A DNA stretch of 64,000 nucleotides from Gammaproteobacteria bacterium (GTDB lineage Bacteria > Pseudomonadota > Gammaproteobacteria > UBA6429 > Thiohalophilaceae): positions 27,660 to 91,659 of the forward strand of contig JAFLJQ010000256.1 in NCBI GenBank assembly GCA_022712915.1, in the 5' to 3' direction. Shown here piece after piece: positions 27,918 through 37,847 of this stretch (position 1 is its first letter; the number at the start of each line of letters is the position of its first letter). Below the pieces are notes generated by a model. It was not told the DNA's origin, did not search any database, and worked only from the letters and a program-made list of their open reading frames with translations. The position numbers were made by a program, and so were the translations under genes.

Positions 27918-29384
27918 CTAATTACCGTGTTCCTCGGGGATAATCTCTTTTTGGTATTCGGCGATACGTGCCTCACGCCCGGCACGGGTATAAAAATCAT
28001 CTTTTTTATGTGTTTGCATTGCTAGCTGCATTTGTCTGATGGCTTCATGGGGTTGGCCCAGAAAGAAATAATATTCGGCCAATGCATGGTGCACACCGCT
28101 GGTATTTTTCAGTCCGGCCTCTGCTTCAGATAAAAACTTGTATAATTGGGGGAGGTTACCGGGTGTCTTGAGGACGTTATTGAGTAGCTCACGAGCTTTG
28201 CTGAATTGCCTGTTTTTCAGAAGGCTTTGCACATAATAATAGGTAATAACCTTGTTTTCTGGATAGAGCTCCAAAGCCTTGGTGTATGTGGTCTGGGACT
28301 GCTTTAGCTTTTTAGTGAAGCTTTCAATTTGCCCCTTGGCAACAAGATACGTGATCCGAGAGGGGTCTTTCGCCAGCAATTTGTCTAGAATTTTATTTGC
28401 CTTGGCATATTGTTTGGTGTTCATTAGTGACAACGCATAGCCATATTCTTCGGCTGAACGGTTTTGAAAACGACCATTTTCAAGGTGTTTAGTAAATTCT
28501 ATAACGGCATTATTTTTGTCGTCGTGGGCAAGTGCCCGGATTCTGGCGCGGATTAAATCAAAACTCTGCGTATCAAAATTGGTTTTTCTTTTTTGAAGTC
28601 CTGATGCGCGGTTGATGGCATCAGCCATTCGATTGGTACTCATCGGGTGACTTCTAAGAAATTCTGGGGTTGATGAGCCGTACAGACGACTTTCTTTTTC
28701 CATACGGCCAAAAAAAGTGGCCATGGCCATGGGATCATAGCCTGCATTTGCGAGCATTTGGATACCCATGTAATCAGCTTCTTTCTCATTTGCACGGGTA
28801 AAATTGATCTGGCTTTGCATCATTCCCGCTGCGGTTGCAGCAAATGCTGCCTCACCAATTTGACTATTAGCGCCTCCCAGAATTATGGCGGCAATCAATG
28901 CAGCGAGGATGGGCCCCTGATTGCTACCAGCCTCATAGGCCCGGGCATGGTGGCGCTGGGTGATATGCGCGACTTCATGGGCCATCACTGAGGCAAGTTC
29001 TTTCTCAGATTCTGTTGCCAGAATTAATCCATAATTGATGCCAATAAACCCACCGGGTAAAGCAAAGGCGTTGAGTATTTTGTCGTTAATGAGAAAAAAT
29101 TTAAAGTGTTGATCACCATGGTTTGTATTAGATATCAGGCGAAAACCAAGATGATCAAGATAATCTTCAATCAGGGGATCATCCACGACACCGCCACCTC
29201 GGCGAATATTACGAATCACTGCTTCACCGGTTCTTTTTTCTTCCGCAGGACTGACGCTAAAATCAGCACTATTACCCATATCCGGAAGTAGCAGTTCTTC
29301 GCTATGGATGTTGGTATGGGAGAAGAGTAATGATAATGCAATAAACAGTATCAGGTTGACATTTAACTGTTTGGTTTTTAGCAT
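27918..29384 (-). CDS. M48-family metalloprotease with TPR repeats (BepA-like)
   Basis: A periplasmic zinc protease/chaperone of 488 residues, resembling BepA (YfgC), which helps outer-membrane protein assembly. A signal peptide is present (LILFIALSLLFSH). The zinc motif is HEVAHITQRH, with the third-ligand region NEKEADYMG. The C-terminal ~200 residues are TPR-like (for example AKANKILDKLLAKDPS). Family members resembling BepA/LoiP are the expected function. Transcribed in the same direction as sox but separated by a 180-base gap. Confidence 0.92.
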   Translation of the reverse strand: MLKTKQLNVNLILFIALSLLFSHTNIHSEELLLPDMGNSADFSVSPAEEKRTGEAVIRNIRRGGGVVDDPLIEDYLDHLGFRLISNTNHGDQHFKFFLINDKILNAFALPGGFIGINYGLILATESEKELASVMAHEVAHITQRHHARAYEAGSNQGPILAALIAAIILGGANSQIGEAAFAATAAGMMQSQINFTRANEKEADYMGIQMLANAGYDPMAMATFFGRMEKESRLYGSSTPEFLRSHPMSTNRMADAINRASGLQKRKTNFDTQSFDLIRARIRALAHDDKNNAVIEFTKHLENGRFQNRSAEEYGYALSLMNTKQYAKANKILDKLLAKDPSRITYLVAKGQIESFTKKLKQSQTTYTKALELYPENKVITYYYVQSLLKNRQFSKARELLNNVLKTPGNLPQLYKFLSEAEAGLKNTSGVHHALAEYYFFLGQPHEAIRQMQLAMQTHKKDDFYTRAGREARIAEYQKEIIPEEHGN

Positions 29385-29834
29385 ATATTTATGGCTGTGT
29401 TTGGGCTTGAAAGATTAAATCATACTGTATTCATAGTGCTAATTATAGTCTGGAAGAATTCTGTTTGTTCGACACATTAAATTATTTTTAAGTGGCATCA
29501 TTAGATTTTATCATGGAGGGCATAATTTGACTTTAATCCCGTTTATACATGTAGTAAGTAGAATGAGAAGCAAAAAGAATTCATTCAAATCGGGCTGAAA
29601 ATATCTTTAATTAACTGAAAATTAAGCTGAAGTTAATAAAGTGGATTTTTAAGGACTGATGGAACTGGATATCTTACAGAAAAAATAAGCTAATAAATTT
29701 TCTGCTGATAAGTGTCGAAAAAGTAAAAATTGCTTGTCATTGTTGAGGCGAATAGCATATAAGTATGGTTTTAAATACTAATACACTTAAATTTTGTCAA
29801 AACTTAAATTTTTAAGTATTACGAGGAGAAGCAT
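29385..29834. other. AT-rich intergenic region before the TusA-like gene
   Basis: About 450 bases between divergent genes. No coding sequence is supported. The last 60 bases contain a palindrome-rich stretch (for example ACTTAAATTTTTAAGT near 29803) just before the Shine-Dalgarno site GAGGAGA of the next gene. It presumably holds both divergent promoters. Confidence 0.5.
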
Positions 29835-30065
29835 ATGTCATCGTTTGACCAGGAACTTGACGCATCAGGCTTAAATTGCCCATTACCTATTTTGCGTGCC
29901 AAAAAGACATTGGCGGGTATGTCAGGCGGACAAGTTCTGCATATTATTGCAACTGATCCCGGATCAGTGAAAGATTTTGAAGCGTTCGCCAAGCAAACGG
30001 GTAATGATCTGATAGAGTCAAAAGAGGAAGGCGGTAAATTTTTCTTTTTGATCAAGAAGTCCTGA
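29835..30065 (+). CDS. TusA-family sulfurtransferase
   Basis: A 76-residue cytoplasmic sulfur-carrier protein. The catalytic Cys lies in LNCPLPILRAKK, the CPxP motif of TusA-like proteins, followed by ATDPGSVKDFEAF. In sulfur oxidisers such proteins pass sulfane sulfur to the Dsr or sHdr pathways; they also serve tRNA thiolation. Which applies here cannot be read from one gene. Good Shine-Dalgarno (GAGGAGA). It stands alone, closed by the hairpin at 30127-30157. Confidence 0.9.
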   Translation: MSSFDQELDASGLNCPLPILRAKKTLAGMSGGQVLHIIATDPGSVKDFEAFAKQTGNDLIESKEEGGKFFFLIKKS

Positions 30066-30126
30066 TCGGTATTGAAGTTTGTGGTGGCGGGGGCGTCAGC
30101 CCATTCTCGGAAGTTAAATACATTTA

Positions 30127-30157
30127 AAAAAAACCCGCTTAGTCAGCGGGTTTTTTT
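30127..30157. terminator. Bidirectional terminator between tusA-like and fadL-like genes
   Basis: A 13-base stem (AAAAAAACCCGCT and AGCGGGTTTTTTT) with loop TAGTC lies between convergent genes. It has a T-run on each strand after the GC core. Confidence 0.92.
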
Positions 30158-30182
30158 AAACTGCTTATATCGCTGAAAGGTA

Positions 30183-31517
30183 TCAGAACGTCAAGTTGTA
30201 CTGAGCGCTGAGAATATTAATCTCTGACTCATATTTACCCTTAAGCGTTGAGTTGGTGCTATTGGTTCTGTTAATAGCCCCATCATCGAGATCAATCATG
30301 GCATAGCCAATATCAAGACTCATGGTTTTTGATACAGAATATCCCGCACCCAATGTCAGCCAGGTTCGATCCGCATCAGGGACACGTGCTGAAGCTGTTT
30401 CAGGAGATGACGCAGCGGATTCATCCAGCGCGTAACCAAATCTTAATTTCAGAGTTTCACTGGCATGGTACGTTGTGCCTATGGAAATACGTTCACTGTC
30501 CTTCCAGTTCAGTTCTTCGACTGTGGGCCCCTGAACATTGCTAGTGGCATAAGTAGTGCGTAATTCTTTCATAGTGGACCATTCAGTAAGGGAGTAGTCC
30601 GCCATAATATCCCATTGTGAATTCAGAGAATGAAAATAGCTAAGGGACCAGATAGCAGGTAAGTCAAGTGTAGCCGCTGCTGCAGAATCAACAAAAAAAC
30701 CAGCGCCGCTAAGTATTGGATCGATATTGCTGAAGGTTGCATCTCCGCTAAAATCATGTTCGATACTAGAGCGATAGGCAAAACCAAGGCGACTGGTTGT
30801 GGTGAACTGATACATCATCCCGACGTTGTAACCCCAGGCGGTGCTGTCACCTTTTACATCAGCATGGCCATCTTTGGTTTCTGGAAGACCAGCACAGGCA
30901 CCGATTCCACTGCCTGCACAAACTGTTGGTTGATCAATATTCGTGGTGAGGTTTACCTCGGCAATTTGATAATTTAGACCAAAACCCAGAGATAATTTTT
31001 CATTGACCTTGAAGGACAGGGCCGGATTGATATTCACGGTGATCAATTCAGATTTCAGGGCGTGATAACGGCCTACCCAACCGCTTTGATAATTTGTGGT
31101 CAGGCCAAAGGGGGCATTAATCCCCAGACCAAAATCGAGTTTTGAATTGATATTATTCATGTAATAGAAATTGGGTACGATCGCATCATCGCCAGCATCG
31201 CCACCATTACCACCACGCGTTGTGACTGTTGCAGCGCCAGCGATTTGTGAGCCATCATTTTTGAACTGGATGTTAGGTTCGATCAAGTGTGCACCGATGA
31301 TTATTTGATTGGTCTGCAAGCGAGCCATGCCAGCTGGATTGTAATAAATTGTGCTGGCGTCTTCGTTACTGGCGCTGCCGCCAGAATAAGCATTGCCCAG
31401 TCCACTGACGCTACCTTCTATTATGGCAAAACCGGCGGCTGTGACCATTGCCGGAGCGGATAAAGCGCCAATTATTACAACAAGACCGAGTTGGCTTGAA
31501 TTGATGTGTCGTTTCAT
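30183..31517 (-). CDS. OmpP1/FadL-family outer membrane protein
   Basis: A 444-residue beta-barrel that transports hydrophobic compounds such as fatty acids across the outer membrane. A signal peptide ends near TAAGFA. The N-terminal plug motif is typical: SVSGLGNAYSGGSASNEDASTIYYNPAGMARL-like, read in pieces as GLGNAYSGG and YYNPAGM. Barrel strands follow, ending with the aromatic residue of YNLTF for BAM recognition. Its substrate is unknown. It is convergent with the TusA-like gene. Confidence 0.93.
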   Translation of the reverse strand: MKRHINSSQLGLVVIIGALSAPAMVTAAGFAIIEGSVSGLGNAYSGGSASNEDASTIYYNPAGMARLQTNQIIIGAHLIEPNIQFKNDGSQIAGAATVTTRGGNGGDAGDDAIVPNFYYMNNINSKLDFGLGINAPFGLTTNYQSGWVGRYHALKSELITVNINPALSFKVNEKLSLGFGLNYQIAEVNLTTNIDQPTVCAGSGIGACAGLPETKDGHADVKGDSTAWGYNVGMMYQFTTTSRLGFAYRSSIEHDFSGDATFSNIDPILSGAGFFVDSAAAATLDLPAIWSLSYFHSLNSQWDIMADYSLTEWSTMKELRTTYATSNVQGPTVEELNWKDSERISIGTTYHASETLKLRFGYALDESAASSPETASARVPDADRTWLTLGAGYSVSKTMSLDIGYAMIDLDDGAINRTNSTNSTLKGKYESEINILSAQYNLTF

Positions 31518-32234
31518 ATCATATCTCCCTCTGCGTATGGTATTTCATTACGTTAGTAAAACCGTGGTATTATCTTACTATATATAAATTTTGTATTCAC
31601 TTTTATTTATTACTTGCCTAATATTAAGAGTTAAAACTTACTGTTTGACTTCTAAGCTTGTTGTAAGTCTTGTATGTATTTTTCATGCTTCGTGTGTAGG
31701 GCTACTCACTGTTGATTTTTTGGATCAAATTTTGTTGACTACAAATTGGAGGTCGACTATTTTGTGATAGGTTTCTTTGTTTTTGTAAGGATTAGGCTGC
31801 TCATCATTTTAGATGCTACATTAGCAAATTAGCAATTTTTAATGTATTAAATGTTATTCGCAAAAATTAGAACGGGATTTGAGAGTTTGTTATATATTTT
31901 TACTACGTCAGTAGTTTTGATCGCAGGTTGATTTTTTAATGGGGTATTTCACTCATTTTAAGAAAATAAATTTTTAACAATGAAGATGAAAGAGTTATAA
32001 GCGAACAGGGTATTTGATCTGTTGAAAAAATGGTGTATCGGGTTGGTTTGAGGTTAGCCAACATTAAAGTAACCGACTATCTATTCCACCATTAGCTAAT
32101 ATAATGTTGTTAACTTGAAAGCTTGAGATTAAATCCCCTCCCTATTGGCTGACATGCTAAAAATAGAAGCCCAGTAATTGATAGTTCAGGTTGTCGAAAC
32201 CGAGTTGCTGAGGTTATTGAACAGTATTTCAGAT
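31518..32234. other. AT-rich gap without a supported gene
   Basis: About 700 bases upstream of the FadL-like gene. I see no open frame worth calling. It must contain the FadL-like promoter, and its distal part borders the IS256 remnant and may include unrecognisable transposon debris. Confidence 0.5.
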
Positions 32235-32489
32235 TGCCGAACGGGTGATGGCTTAATTTGCCAGCGTGATAGCTGGTAGAGCATTCATATGAGTAATTTG
32301 ATTGAGTCTACCTTTGGTACAATTCAATATCGGATGAAAAGATCAAAGGGGTGTCTATCTTGCAAAGGTATGTGTGCGGAGAAAAAATGGCGAAGCCCGT
32401 GTGGTTTTGATTTCCTGGCCTAGTTGATCACTTGCGTGAAATTTGAAGAGGATATTGATGTATCAGGAGTCGATCAGCTTGTCGTTTGA
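32235..32489 (+). pseudogene. Remnant of an IS256-family (Mutator) transposase, C-terminal part
   Basis: The plus-strand frame from 32289 reads SNLIESTFGTIQYR and then KRSKGCLS. This matches the conserved IS256 C-terminal block (NPIESTFATVR, RSKGCLS). The frame continues after an internal deletion to EKKWR and, past an in-frame TAG at 32421, to VKFEEDIDV, matching the usual GVKFxDGI ending. Upstream, stops and a frameshift interrupt the expected FPAEHW region near 32255-32285. No intact transposase or inverted ends are visible, so the element is dead. Confidence 0.75.
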
Positions 32490-32532
32490 TTCATTAAGTT
32501 AAGCCCTATATTTGACTGCAACGTTAAAGAAA

Positions 32533-32555
32533 AAGGGCCATGTTACATGGCCCTT
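32533..32555 (-). terminator. Terminator of the lipoprotein/exported-protein operon
   Basis: AAGGGCCATG and CATGGCCCTT form a perfect ten-base stem with loop TAA on the minus strand, followed by TTTCTTT. It lies 30 bases past the stop at 32585. Confidence 0.85.
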
Positions 32556-32584
32556 AGTTTTATTGCTTAGAACAAAAGCTAGTA

Positions 32585-33700
32585 TTATGGGTTGGTTGGA
32601 GCAGCCAGAGCTGTCATGTCGTTCTTCAAACCATTGCTCGTATCACCTGCCCAACTGATGCTGAATCCATCTGCCACGTCACTGATCGGATTTCCTGCTG
32701 TGGCATCCAGTGTAAGTGATCCACAACCTGAACCCGCGACGGGTGTTGTTGGAGTCGTGTAATCAATACACTGAACATCTCCATTAGGGGCTGAGATGTC
32801 ATCACCATCTGTATGAGTGGTTGACGTATCGCTCAAGCTACCACTTTCAAACATAAAAAAGGCATTGATATTTTTGGTGTTTGAATCACCATAAGCAGCC
32901 GCACGGAAACCCATAATTTCTGCGGTCTTGTTCTGGGAACGAACAATCCAGAATTTGTATGTGCTGCTGGTTAAGGTCTGGAACTTGGCAACGAAATATT
33001 CATTGCCGGTTGCTACACCTGGCTCGTTTGTCATATACAACTCGAGGTGGCTGTCAGCAGCCACCTCTGTATCGTAATAGACCTCGATTTGACGCAGTGT
33101 ACCCGTTGATACGCCTTCATCACCCATCGCCATACGCATCCAGCCGACGGTGTTTGTACAGTTGAATTCGATATTCATGAAGGTGGTGCCATTGTGTTGT
33201 ACAACAACACGTTTCTCGAATGCATTACCGGCACCGGTATAGCCCGTGGGGATGGTTTTTATTGGTGTTTCGAAGTACATTTTAAACGTACCGTCTGTGT
33301 CCGTCATACTGGCATTACCTGTCGCGGGGACACTGGTACAGGTGCTAAAGCCTGCTGTCTTTAAGCCGCCCCCCAGTGCTGTTGGGCCGGTAATGTCACG
33401 AATCATACCCAGGAAACCTCCATCTGGACCGCCCATGCCTGATGGGTAGACATTATTGGGTGCGCCGTTTATGAGAAAGTACATGAAACGAATGTGGTGA
33501 GCGAGATTGCCTGGGCCACCGGTCAGGATATCGGTTCCAGCCATCGCCTCATTAATTAAGCTCAAACGTTCAACAAAGCTGGTAAGGTCATTGCTGGCTT
33601 GGGATGCCGTTTTGGGTTTCAGGTTTATATTTAACATACTCAGGGCAAGCACCAGTGTGGCTGTGCCGAGTATTTTGCTTATTTTGTTTACAGTTTTCAT
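32585..33700 (-). CDS. Exported protein of unknown function, partner of a small lipoprotein
   Basis: I do not recognise this 371-residue protein. The N-terminus has a positively charged start and a hydrophobic stretch (ILGTATLVLALSML), so it is probably exported. The mature part is rich in Gly, Thr, Asn and Asp, looks beta-rich, and has four visible Cys (in FSTCTS, EFNCTN, VQCIDY and GSGCGS) that could form two disulfides in the periplasm. ATG 33700 is supported by AGGAG seven bases upstream. The gene starts 21 bases after the small lipoprotein gene and is followed by a terminator, so the two form a closed two-gene operon. Confidence 0.7.
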   Translation of the reverse strand: MKTVNKISKILGTATLVLALSMLNINLKPKTASQASNDLTSFVERLSLINEAMAGTDILTGGPGNLAHHIRFMYFLINGAPNNVYPSGMGGPDGGFLGMIRDITGPTALGGGLKTAGFSTCTSVPATGNASMTDTDGTFKMYFETPIKTIPTGYTGAGNAFEKRVVVQHNGTTFMNIEFNCTNTVGWMRMAMGDEGVSTGTLRQIEVYYDTEVAADSHLELYMTNEPGVATGNEYFVAKFQTLTSSTYKFWIVRSQNKTAEIMGFRAAAYGDSNTKNINAFFMFESGSLSDTSTTHTDGDDISAPNGDVQCIDYTTPTTPVAGSGCGSLTLDATAGNPISDVADGFSISWAGDTSNGLKNDMTALAAPTNP

Positions 33701-33721
33701 TTTATATCTCCTCACAAATGA

Positions 33722-33883
33722 TTACTCGACACAGCTGCTGCCACTACAGTCCACACTAGGTTGGGGCAGGGCGTTGGTTGAACCTGTTGCTGCATCATCA
33801 CTGCTACAGCCGGTCAAGCCTACAAGTAGGGCAAAGCATGCCGTAAGCAGATAGTGTTTGTATCTTGCGAGTAGCTTATTCAT
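33722..33883 (-). CDS. Small lipoprotein of unknown function
   Basis: A 53-residue precursor. The hydrophobic signal LLTACFALLVGLTGC ends in a lipobox (LTGC), leaving a mature peptide of about 28 residues that starts CSSDD and ends DCSGSSCVE. With Ser at +2 it should be sorted to the outer membrane under the +2 rule. Two further Cys near the end could form a disulfide. ATG 33883 is supported by AAGGAG upstream. First gene of a two-gene operon with the exported protein. Confidence 0.75.
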   Translation of the reverse strand: MNKLLARYKHYLLTACFALLVGLTGCSSDDAATGSTNALPQPSVDCSGSSCVE

Positions 33884-34212
33884 ATTTGTTCTCCTTACAT
33901 TAAGCTTCAAATAATGGGTTTGTATCCCCTTTCGATATATGGGCTAGTGTGGGTATCGTGACTTGATGAGCCTAACTTCAGTAATGTATGTCAACATTTG
34001 TTGCGCGGCTATTGGGCGGGATATTGAAATAAAACATGGCAGTAATCCTTATTAATATTGCGCCTATTATGGTTAAGTCTTTATACGGGAATGCTTTTAA
34101 AGGTCAGATAGGTTAATATCTACCCCTTTTTTTAAAGCATCGGCATCATTAAAATGAACGATACGGTGTTTTCCGGAAGTAAAAATTTACAATTAAATTA
34201 TTGAGGATATCC
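33884..34212. other. Divergent promoter region between the lipoprotein operon and glyA
   Basis: About 330 bases with no supported coding sequence. It must drive both genes. I could not choose a reliable -35/-10 pair and see no riboswitch-like structure. Confidence 0.4.
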
Positions 34213-35469
34213 ATGTTCAGTAAAGATATGACGGTTGCTGGTTTTGATGATGAATTGTGGCGTGCGATGGAAAAGGAACAGGTTCGGCAGGAAGAGCATA
34301 TCGAACTCATTGCATCTGAAAATTATGCTAGTCCACGGGTGATGGAAGCCCAGGGTTCGGTACTGACCAATAAGTATGCCGAGGGTTATCCCGGCAAGCG
34401 TTATTACGGTGGTTGTGAGAATGTGGATGTGGCTGAGCAACTGGCCATTGATCGGGTAAAAGAATTGTTTGGTGCCGATTATGCCAATGTGCAACCGCAC
34501 TCCGGTTCACAGGCCAATGCCGCCGTTTATTTTGCCCTGTTACAGCCGGGTGATACCGTGTTGGGCATGAGCCTGGCCCATGGTGGTCATCTGACCCACG
34601 GATCCAAGGTCAGTTTTTCGGGCAAGCTGTTTAATGCCATTCAGTATGGCCTGAATGAGGCTACAGGGAAAATCGATTATGAGCAGGTCGAGCAATTGGC
34701 TAAGGAACACAAGCCCAAAATGATTGTGGCGGGCTTCTCTGCGTACTCTCAAGTTGTGGATTGGCAGCGTTTTCGCGACATTGCCGATGCAGTGGGGGCC
34801 TACCTGATGGTGGATATGGCCCACGTTGCCGGGTTGATTGCCGCTGGCGTTTATCCCAACCCGGTGCAGATTGCCGATGTCACCACTTCGACTACCCACA
34901 AGACCCTGCGCGGCCCGCGTGGTGGGATTATCCTAGCCAAGTCGAATCCTGAGCTGGAGAAAAAATTCAACTCTATGATCTTCCCTGGTACTCAGGGTGG
35001 CCCTCTGATGCATGTGATTGCGGCCAAGGCCGTGGCTTTCAAGGAGGCCTTACAGGATGATTTCAAAGTCTATCAACAGCAGGTTGTGATCAATGCCAAG
35101 GCCATGGCCAAGGTGTTTGTCGAGCGTGGTTTTGATGTGGTTTCCGGTGGTACCGAAAACCATTTGTTCCTGGTGAGTTTCATTAATCAGGGCCTGACGG
35201 GTAAGGAAGTTGATGCCTGGCTAGGTGCGGCCAATATCACGATTAATATGAATTCTGTGCCAAATGATCCACAGTCGCCTTTTGTTACCAGTGGTATCCG
35301 TGTGGGTACCCCAGCCATTACCACGCGTGGTTTTGGTGAAGCTGAGGCCAAAGTGCTGGCGGGCTGGATGTGTGATGTGATCGATTCCAAGGGTGATAAT
35401 GCAGCAATTGAAAGTACCCAGAGCAAGGTACTGGATCTCTGTTCCCGTTATCCGGTTTATAAAAGCTAA
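34213..35469 (+). CDS. glyA: Serine hydroxymethyltransferase
   Basis: A PLP enzyme of 418 residues that interconverts serine and glycine with tetrahydrofolate, feeding one-carbon metabolism. The PLP-binding Lys is in [15 protein letters not shown]. The N-terminus has the family text [16 protein letters not shown]. Start is ATG 34213, with GAGGA upstream; the TTG at 34201 is not needed. It precedes nrdR and the riboflavin genes, a common gammaproteobacterial order. Confidence 0.98.
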   Translation: MFSKDMTVAGFDDELWRAMEKEQVRQEEHIELIASENYASPRVMEAQGSVLTNKYAEGYPGKRYYGGCENVDVAEQLAIDRVKELFGADYANVQPHSGSQANAAVYFALLQPGDTVLGMSLAHGGHLTHGSKVSFSGKLFNAIQYGLNEATGKIDYEQVEQLAKEHKPKMIVAGFSAYSQVVDWQRFRDIADAVGAYLMVDMAHVAGLIAAGVYPNPVQIADVTTSTTHKTLRGPRGGIILAKSNPELEKKFNSMIFPGTQGGPLMHVIAAKAVAFKEALQDDFKVYQQQVVINAKAMAKVFVERGFDVVSGGTENHLFLVSFINQGLTGKEVDAWLGAANITINMNSVPNDPQSPFVTSGIRVGTPAITTRGFGEAEAKVLAGWMCDVIDSKGDNAAIESTQSKVLDLCSRYPVYKS

Positions 35470-35539
35470 ATAATATAGATACTCATGGATAGTCATACCG
35501 GCCGTTACTCGTACCTTTTAGCCTGCATCTGAATTAGCT

Positions 35540-36043
35540 ATGCATTGCCCTTTTTGTGGTGCCGAGGATACCAAGGTTAACGATTCCCGTCTGGCGGGTG
35601 AAGGCGCGATGGTGCGGCGGCGGCGGGAGTGTTTGACCTGTAGTGAGCGTTTTACGACCTTTGAAACGGCCGAGCTGGTTATGCCTCGTGTGGTGAAAAG
35701 TGATGGACGGCGCGAACCTTTTGATGAAGAAAAGTTGAGTACTGGTATCTGGCGTGCCTTGGAAAAACGACCGGTGGATACGGAAGATGTGGAACTGGCC
35801 GTTAATCGTATTTTAAAGAAAATTCGTTCGATAGGGGAGCGAGAGCTTCCCTCCCTGCAAATCGGTGAATGGGTGATGTTGGAACTGCGTGATCTGGATC
35901 AGGTCGCCTATGTGCGTTTTGCTTCGGTCTATCGTAGTTTCCAGGATGTGAGTGCCTTCGAAGAAGAGATTGAGCGGTTACGGCAGGAACCCACCCCTGA
36001 AGAAAAAAAACAGCAGCAATCCTTGTTGCCTGATGACGATTAA
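35540..36043 (+). CDS. nrdR: Transcriptional repressor NrdR
   Basis: A 167-residue repressor of ribonucleotide reductase genes. The zinc ribbon uses Cys3, Cys6, Cys31 and Cys34 (MHCPFC and CLTC). An ATP-cone domain follows, with [12 protein letters not shown] and LQIGEWVM. The tail of about 20 residues is Glu/Gln rich and its coding end overlaps ribD by 11 bases. Confidence 0.97.
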   Translation: MHCPFCGAEDTKVNDSRLAGEGAMVRRRRECLTCSERFTTFETAELVMPRVVKSDGRREPFDEEKLSTGIWRALEKRPVDTEDVELAVNRILKKIRSIGERELPSLQIGEWVMLELRDLDQVAYVRFASVYRSFQDVSAFEEEIERLRQEPTPEEKKQQQSLLPDDD

Positions 36044-37154
36044 CCGTAGTGAGCGTGTAGTGGAATTTTCAGCTAATGATTATGAGTGTATGGCGCATGC
36101 CCTGCAATTGGCGAAAAAGGGCTTATACACAGCGCACCCTAATCCTCGTGTGGGTTGTGTCATTGTTAAGGACAAGCAGATTGTTGGTGAAGGTTGGCAT
36201 GAATATGCAGGCGGCCCCCATGCTGAGATTAATGCCCTACAACAGGCAGGTGATAAAGCAAAAGGTGCGACAGTTTATGTCACTCTGGAACCCTGTTGCC
36301 ATGAGGGACGCACGCCACCCTGTACCGAGGCCCTGATCAAGGCAGGAGTGGTGAAAGTCATCGCCGCCATGGTGGATCCCCATTCCAGAGTGGCGGGCAA
36401 TGGTTTGGAACAGTTAAAGGCCGCAGGCATTGAACCGGCCTCAGGTTTGCTGGAGGCTCAGGCCGAAGCCTTGAATCCGGGCTTCATCAAGCGGATGCGT
36501 TTTGGCCGACCCTTTGTCCGCATTAAGCTGGCCATGAGTTTTGATGGGCGTACGGCGATGGCCAGCGGTGAAAGCAAATGGATTACGTCAGAGCCTGCTC
36601 GGTTGGATGTGCAACGCTTTCGAGCCCGTAGCTCTGCTATTTTGATGGGGGTTGGCACGGTATTGACCGATGATCCGTCCATGACCGTGCGTTCAGAAGA
36701 GGTTAGACATCAGCCAATGCGAGTGGTTGTGGATACGCACCTAAGTATGCCGACAGATGCAAAAATGCTTTCTGAGCCTGGTGAGACTTATGTCTTTACC
36801 TGTAGGGATGATGCTGGGAAAAGTGAACTTGAGGCGGCGGGTGCCAAAGTTGTTCGCATGCCATTTTGTGCCGCAGACGTGGATCTGGAATCTGTCTTGG
36901 ACCAACTCGGTGAAATGCAGATCAATGAGGTGCTGGTGGAGACGGGGGCGACCCTGAGCGGTAGTTTTCTGCAAGCGGGTTTAATTGATGAATTGGTTAT
37001 TTATGTTGCACCGCATTTGATGGGTGACAGTGCCCGCGCTCTGTTTCGTTTGCCGGGTATGGAGACAATGCAGCAGAAAATTGAGTTGGATATTATTGAC
37101 CGGCGAATGGTAGGCCAGGATATGCGTATTACCGCCAGGGTCATCAGGAAATAA
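36033..37154 (+). CDS. ribD: Bifunctional riboflavin deaminase/reductase RibD
   Basis: A 373-residue enzyme performing the second and third steps of riboflavin synthesis. The N-terminal deaminase carries HAEINAL and the zinc motif [11 protein letters not shown]. The C-terminal reductase shows [17 protein letters not shown] and [16 protein letters not shown] 36033 overlaps the nrdR end; GTG 36060 is an alternative start closer to the conserved region, and neither has a strong ribosome site. ribE follows after three bases. Confidence 0.96.
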   Translation: MTINRSERVVEFSANDYECMAHALQLAKKGLYTAHPNPRVGCVIVKDKQIVGEGWHEYAGGPHAEINALQQAGDKAKGATVYVTLEPCCHEGRTPPCTEALIKAGVVKVIAAMVDPHSRVAGNGLEQLKAAGIEPASGLLEAQAEALNPGFIKRMRFGRPFVRIKLAMSFDGRTAMASGESKWITSEPARLDVQRFRARSSAILMGVGTVLTDDPSMTVRSEEVRHQPMRVVVDTHLSMPTDAKMLSEPGETYVFTCRDDAGKSELEAAGAKVVRMPFCAADVDLESVLDQLGEMQINEVLVETGATLSGSFLQAGLIDELVIYVAPHLMGDSARALFRLPGMETMQQKIELDIIDRRMVGQDMRITARVIRK

Positions 37155-37157
37155 TTT

Positions 37158-37817
37158 ATGTTTACCGGTATCATACAATCCATTGGTCAGATTGCGGCTA
37201 TTGAACCGAAGGGTGACGATGCCCGCGTGCGGGTTTTGACTAACAAGCTGGATCTGGATGATGTACAGCTAGGTGATAGCATTGCTGTGAACGGGGTTTG
37301 TCTGACCGCCGTGGAATTATCCGGTGATGGTTTCTGGGCCGATGTCTCGGGTGAGACCCTGGCCTGTACTACTTTCAAGCAGATCAAGATCGGTCTGGCG
37401 GTAAATTTGGAAAAGGCTTTGATGGCCAATGCTCGCCTGGGTGGCCACCTGGTCAGTGGCCACGTTGATGGTGTTGGTGAGATCACTCAGCGCTATAATG
37501 ACGGCCGTTCCATCCGTTATCATATTAAGGTCCCGGCCGAACTGGCAAAATATATCGCAGAAAAGGGTTCGATCTGCATCGATGGCATCAGCCTGACTAT
37601 CAATTCGGTCACGGGTGCTGAATTTAGCCTCAATATTGTCCCCCATACCTTGCAGGAAACCACCCTGGGTAAAATGAAAACAGGTGATCATGTGAACCTG
37701 GAAGTCGATATAATCGCCCGTTACCTGGAACGTTTGTTATTGGGTGATAAAGCCGCCGAGCCCGATGCCAAGGGTATAAGTAAAGAATTGTTGGCTGAAC
37801 ACGGTTTTGTGAAATAG
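37158..37817 (+). CDS. ribE: Riboflavin synthase alpha subunit
   Basis: A 219-residue enzyme that dismutates two lumazine molecules to riboflavin. It is built from two similar beta-barrel halves: MFTGIIQSIGQI and NGVCLT in the first, LGGHLVSGHVDGVG and DGISLTI in the second. Length fits the family. Between ribD and the RibB fusion gene with only 30 bases to the latter, so no room exists for an FMN riboswitch there. Confidence 0.97.
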   Translation: MFTGIIQSIGQIAAIEPKGDDARVRVLTNKLDLDDVQLGDSIAVNGVCLTAVELSGDGFWADVSGETLACTTFKQIKIGLAVNLEKALMANARLGGHLVSGHVDGVGEITQRYNDGRSIRYHIKVPAELAKYIAEKGSICIDGISLTINSVTGAEFSLNIVPHTLQETTLGKMKTGDHVNLEVDIIARYLERLLLGDKAAEPDAKGISKELLAEHGFVK

Positions 37818-37847
37818 ATTGTTGTCCTAGTGAGTTAAGAGCCGATT

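Noticed and set aside
37818..37847. FMN riboswitch before the RibB fusion
   Set aside because: Only 30 bases separate it from ribE, far too few for an FMN aptamer. No such structure is seen before ribD either.
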